From contig CAZWLL010000048.1 of the NCBI GenBank assembly GCA_964634795.1, positions 1 through 15,502 of the forward strand: DNA of 15,502 nucleotides, in the 5' to 3' direction. Numbering within the stretch: the stretch's first letter is position 1; every line of letters starts with the position of its first letter. The stretch comes from UMGS1696 sp964634795 (GTDB lineage: Bacteria > Bacillota > Clostridia > Oscillospirales > CAG-272). The translations under genes and the position numbers were made by a program. Under the pieces are notes generated by a model. That model did not search any database, was not told the origin of the DNA, and saw only the letters and a list, made by a program, of their open reading frames with translations. This document shows positions 13,913 to 15,502 of this stretch, piece by piece.

Positions 13913-14239
13913 TTAACTCTGAGAGCCTATGTAACGGTCTAACCACGCTATTCCTAAATCAAGCGCAGTGGAAAGACCGTCTTTCATACATTCTTTGACA
14001 ACCTTAGATTTTGAAAAGTCATTTTCATTGATTTCGAGAAGCTGAAGGTATATTTGATCCGGAACGTTATGACCTTTATATTCTTTTTCGGTCATAATAA
14101 TCATTTTTATTATGTACTTATCCGACACGTTTCCGTAACAAATAACATTATCTTCTCGCACTAAGGGGCGGTTTTTATATATGAGAAAATCACCATCTAC
14201 TGTAGATTTAACATCTTTTTTATCAATCAAGTCACTCAT
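13913..14239 (-). CDS. Hypothetical protein, 108 residues
   Basis: I cannot assign this protein to a named family. It is a 108-residue, soluble, mildly acidic protein with no signal peptide or membrane segment. The N-terminal half has strands such as GDFLIYKNRPLVRED and KYIIKMIIMTEKEYKG, and the C-terminal half is helical (ALDLGIAWLDRYIG). It looks like a small alpha/beta domain. Support for it being real comes from a textbook minus-strand promoter (TTGACA-N17-TATAAT, 14303-14275), a TGAGG ribosome site 11 bases before the ATG, coding-like composition, and a shared terminator at its 3' end. It is convergent with the GH76 gene and divergent from tRNA-Leu, so it is monocistronic. No catalytic or ligand-binding motif is visible. 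Confidence 0.82.
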   Translation of the reverse strand: MSDLIDKKDVKSTVDGDFLIYKNRPLVREDNVICYGNVSDKYIIKMIIMTEKEYKGHNVPDQIYLQLLEINENDFSKSKVVKECMKDGLSTALDLGIAWLDRYIGSQS

Positions 14240-14274
14240 TATAACAGTATCCTCACTTTACATTAATTAGTATT

Positions 14275-14303
14275 ATTATACACGATTATGAGTATAATGT
14301 CAA
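14275..14303 (-). promoter_or_regulatory. Consensus promoter for the minus-strand hypothetical gene
   Basis: Read on the minus strand, TTGACA (14303-14298) and TATAAT (14280-14275) are separated by exactly 17 bases. The -10 is 35 bases before the start codon. Confidence 0.88.
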
Positions 14304-14403
14304 CCCTAAAGAAGTTATAAGAGGTTAATTTAATGTTTTGGTAATTAAATACTTTTTTATGATTAAATCGATTATAAAGAGATGAAAATTTCGTCTGTTT
14401 CTA

Positions 14404-14432
14404 TTGACAAGCAGCGCGAAAAAGAGTATAAT
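14404..14432 (+). promoter_or_regulatory. Consensus promoter for tRNA-Leu
   Basis: TTGACA at 14404-14409 and TATAAT at 14427-14432 are 17 bases apart, ending 30 bases before the tRNA. Such a perfect promoter is usual for stable RNA. Confidence 0.9.
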
Positions 14433-14461
14433 AAAATCACTGAGCAATCAATCGCTCACAT

Positions 14462-14545
14462 GCGGGTGTGGCGGAATTGGCAGACGCGCAAGATTCAGGT
14501 TCTTGTGGGGGCAACTTCGTGAAGGTTCAAGTCCTTTTACCCGCA
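14462..14545 (+). tRNA. tRNA-Leu (anticodon CAG)
   Basis: The acceptor stem GCGGGTG (14462-14468) pairs with TACCCGC (14538-14544), with one G-U pair and discriminator A at 14545. The anticodon arm is CAAGA-TTCAGGT-TCTTG, giving anticodon CAG, which reads CUG. A long variable arm (type II, as in leucine tRNAs) and the T arm GAAGG-TTCAAGT-CCTTT follow. CCA is not encoded, so it is added after transcription. An open frame running through this tRNA is not a gene. Confidence 0.95.
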
Positions 14546-14556
14546 TTAAACAAAAT

Positions 14557-14604
14557 AATCCGAACCATATTTTCTTAATCGAAAAATTGGTTCGGATTTT
14601 TTTT
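14557..14604 (+). terminator. Intrinsic terminator after tRNA-Leu
   Basis: AATCCGAACCA (14557-14567) pairs with TGGTTCGGATT (14588-14598) over 11 bp and runs into eight T (14597-14604). Confidence 0.95.
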
Positions 14605-14703
14605 AGCGTTTTGATAATACGCACTTCAAAACGGTGCGGTCAAGCATCCGACATCAAAACCACGAGGTTGCGAGTAAACCGAAAAAATCATAAACTGCAT
14701 GCA
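14605..14703 (+). other. Gene-free stretch with a possible coding remnant
   Basis: There is no start codon with a ribosome site here, but the frame through about 14626-14721 encodes a strongly basic tail (ASDIKTTRLRVNRKN and following) that ends in TGA at 14719-14721, inside a terminator-like hairpin. A coding sequence ending in its own terminator suggests the last piece of a deleted gene or mobile element lying next to the tRNA. No family is recognised, and chance is a real alternative. Confidence 0.22.
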
Positions 14704-14741
14704 GCAGAGGAGAGCGGCTGATAACCGTACTCCTCTGTTTT
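14704..14741 (+). terminator. Orphan terminator-like hairpin
   Basis: CAGAGGAG (14704-14711) pairs with CTCCTCTG (14730-14737). An inner GCGG/CCGT helix follows an A-A mismatch, and TTTT follows the stem. The tRNA already has its own terminator at 14557, so no intact gene needs this one. It may belong to a lost gene or a small RNA. Confidence 0.65.
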
Positions 14742-14827
14742 AGTGTCAGGCGATATTATCGACGTTGCTGTCATTGTATGTATCTGCTGTGCTACGCGAG
14801 CAGTAAGCGAGAATATCCGTATCAAGA

Positions 14828-14900
14828 CTCTGTCAAGCCGCATCTTCAATTTCAACACTTGTGGTATTGTGCATTCATTTAATTGTGAATCTTGACAGAG
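14828..14900. repeat. Separated 10-bp inverted repeat upstream of the TetR gene
   Basis: CTCTGTCAAG at 14828-14837 is the exact reverse complement of CTTGACAGAG at 14891-14900, with 53 bases between. ATTCA/TGAAT (14873-14877/14886-14890) makes a smaller nested hairpin. The right arm contains TTGACA, a second -35-like box. Possible roles are a regulator-binding pair, ends of a small relic element, or an RNA stem. No gene lies inside. Confidence 0.5.
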
Positions 14901-14910
14901 GTAATTGGTA

Positions 14911-14939
14911 TTGACAATCGGGCTTCAATACTGTATAAT
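14911..14939 (+). promoter_or_regulatory. Consensus promoter for the TetR-family gene
   Basis: TTGACA at 14911-14916 and TATAAT at 14934-14939 are 17 bases apart. Just downstream, ACGATA occurs twice (14948-14953 and 14958-14963), ten bases apart. This is a plausible operator for autoregulation, overlapping the transcription start. Confidence 0.88.
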
Positions 14940-14991
14940 TAGAACATACGATATAGAACGATAGCTCTTGAACAAAGGAGATCTACCTATC

Positions 14992-15502
14992 ATGCCGCCG
15001 AAAGCGAAATTTACAAAACAGCAGATTGCAGATGCCGCATTGCAGATTGTTCGGGACGAGGGCATCGAGCACCTGACATCACGAAATCTCGGAAAGAAGC
15101 TGGGAAGTTCGGCTTGCCCGATATTCACCGTTTTTGCAAACATGGAGGAAGTGGAAGCCGCTATGATGGAGTCGGCCAAAGCTGTCTACAAGGAATATGT
15201 CGAAGAAGGGCTCAAACAGGAAATTCCGTTTCGAGGTGTGGGCGAGCAGTATGTTCGTTTTGCCGTAAACGAGCCAAAGCTGTTTCAGCTGTTGTTTATG
15301 AGTGAAACCAAAGAATTGCCATCGCTTGAATCTGTTTTGCCCAAGTTGGATGAAAGTTATGAAACGATTTTACGTTCCGTTATGGCTTGCGCTTCAATTG
15401 ACCGAGAAACGGCGGTTAGGCTTTATCGACACTTGTGGATTTATACCCACGGCATCGCCTGCCTGTGCGCCACGAAAACCTGTCAATTTTCGGAGCAGGA
15501 AA
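14992..15502 (+). CDS. TetR/AcrR-family transcriptional regulator, 3' end cut by window
   Basis: The frame is open from ATG 14992 to the window edge (170 codons seen), so only the C-terminal end is missing. AAAGGAG at 14974-14980 precedes the start by 11 bases. The N-terminal 50 residues form a TetR DNA-binding domain. FTKQQIADAALQIVRDEG is helix 1, LTSRNLGKKLG leads into the turn, and SSACPIFTVFANMEEVEAAM is the recognition helix plus the helix 4 signature. The later segment VRFAVNEPKLFQLLFM resembles the WHG-type ligand domain (PF13305). It would act as a ligand-released repressor, probably of itself through the repeated ACGATA next to its promoter, and of a downstream exporter or enzyme outside the window. 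Codon use is somewhat more GC-rich than the genes at 10000-14000. The ligand is unknown. Confidence 0.93.
   Translation, partial: MPPKAKFTKQQIADAALQIVRDEGIEHLTSRNLGKKLGSSACPIFTVFANMEEVEAAMMESAKAVYKEYVEEGLKQEIPFRGVGEQYVRFAVNEPKLFQLLFMSETKELPSLESVLPKLDESYETILRSVMACASIDRETAVRLYRHLWIYTHGIACLCATKTCQFSEQE

Noticed and set aside
14404..14721. An open frame of 105 codons running through the tRNA-Leu gene
   Set aside because: It begins in the tRNA promoter and crosses the whole tRNA and its terminator, with no ribosome site. Only its last ~30 codons are kept, as a doubtful remnant.
1..15502. CRISPR array, insertion sequence or transposase
   Set aside because: No regularly spaced repeats, no transposase or integrase frame and no matching terminal repeats around a gene were seen on either strand.

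Overview
The window reads like a chromosome segment of a gut or rumen Gram-positive anaerobe. A Clostridia/Oscillospiraceae (Ruminococcus-like) origin is the best guess. The support is a T-box tRNA-sensing leader, strong AAGGAG ribosome binding sites, textbook TTGACA-N17-TATAAT promoters, moderately AT-rich codon use, no encoded CCA on the tRNA, a Cys-type sulfatase and a diderm-free lipoprotein glycosidase. The genus is an inference and was not tested against any database.

Region 1 (1-5706) is the distal part of a surface-polysaccharide operon, all on the plus strand with gaps or overlaps of a few bases. It holds the C-terminal end of a polysaccharide pyruvyl transferase, a GT2 glycosyltransferase, a GT8-like transferase with a DxD motif, a membrane-anchored metallophosphoesterase, a GT4 glycosyltransferase carrying an in-frame tract of eight G, and a PF14907-type nucleotidyltransferase-fold protein. 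Base composition changes from gene to gene, as in recombining glycan loci.

Region 2 (5757-8378) is the most unusual part. A consensus promoter drives a complete T-box riboswitch: stem I, stem II with an S-turn, stem III, a UGGUACCGCG antiterminator, and a competing terminator. By folding, the specifier reads AUC (isoleucine), and the UGGU element fits a tRNA with discriminator A. The gene it controls is not an aminoacyl-tRNA synthetase, transporter or ilv gene. It is a three-domain fusion of XRE helix-turn-helix, cupin and an acyl-CoA synthetase. The simplest hypothesis is that isoleucine starvation switches on activation of a carboxylic acid such as 2-methylbutyrate, for reductive carboxylation to the isoleucine 2-oxo acid.

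Region 3 (8406-10830) is a sulfatase-MscS operon with its own promoter and a strong terminator. Region 4 (10934-13883) has a stand-alone CBS-pair protein that may bind a nucleotide such as c-di-AMP. After it comes a two-gene operon of a Gfo/Idh/MocA dehydrogenase and a GH76 lipoprotein, ending in a hairpin shared with the convergent minus-strand gene.

Region 5 (13913-15502) has a small conserved-looking hypothetical gene on the minus strand and tRNA-Leu(CAG) with its promoter and terminator. Beyond these lie about 450 bases with no convincing gene but with an orphan terminator hairpin and a separated inverted repeat. The window ends in a truncated TetR-family regulator gene behind a consensus promoter.
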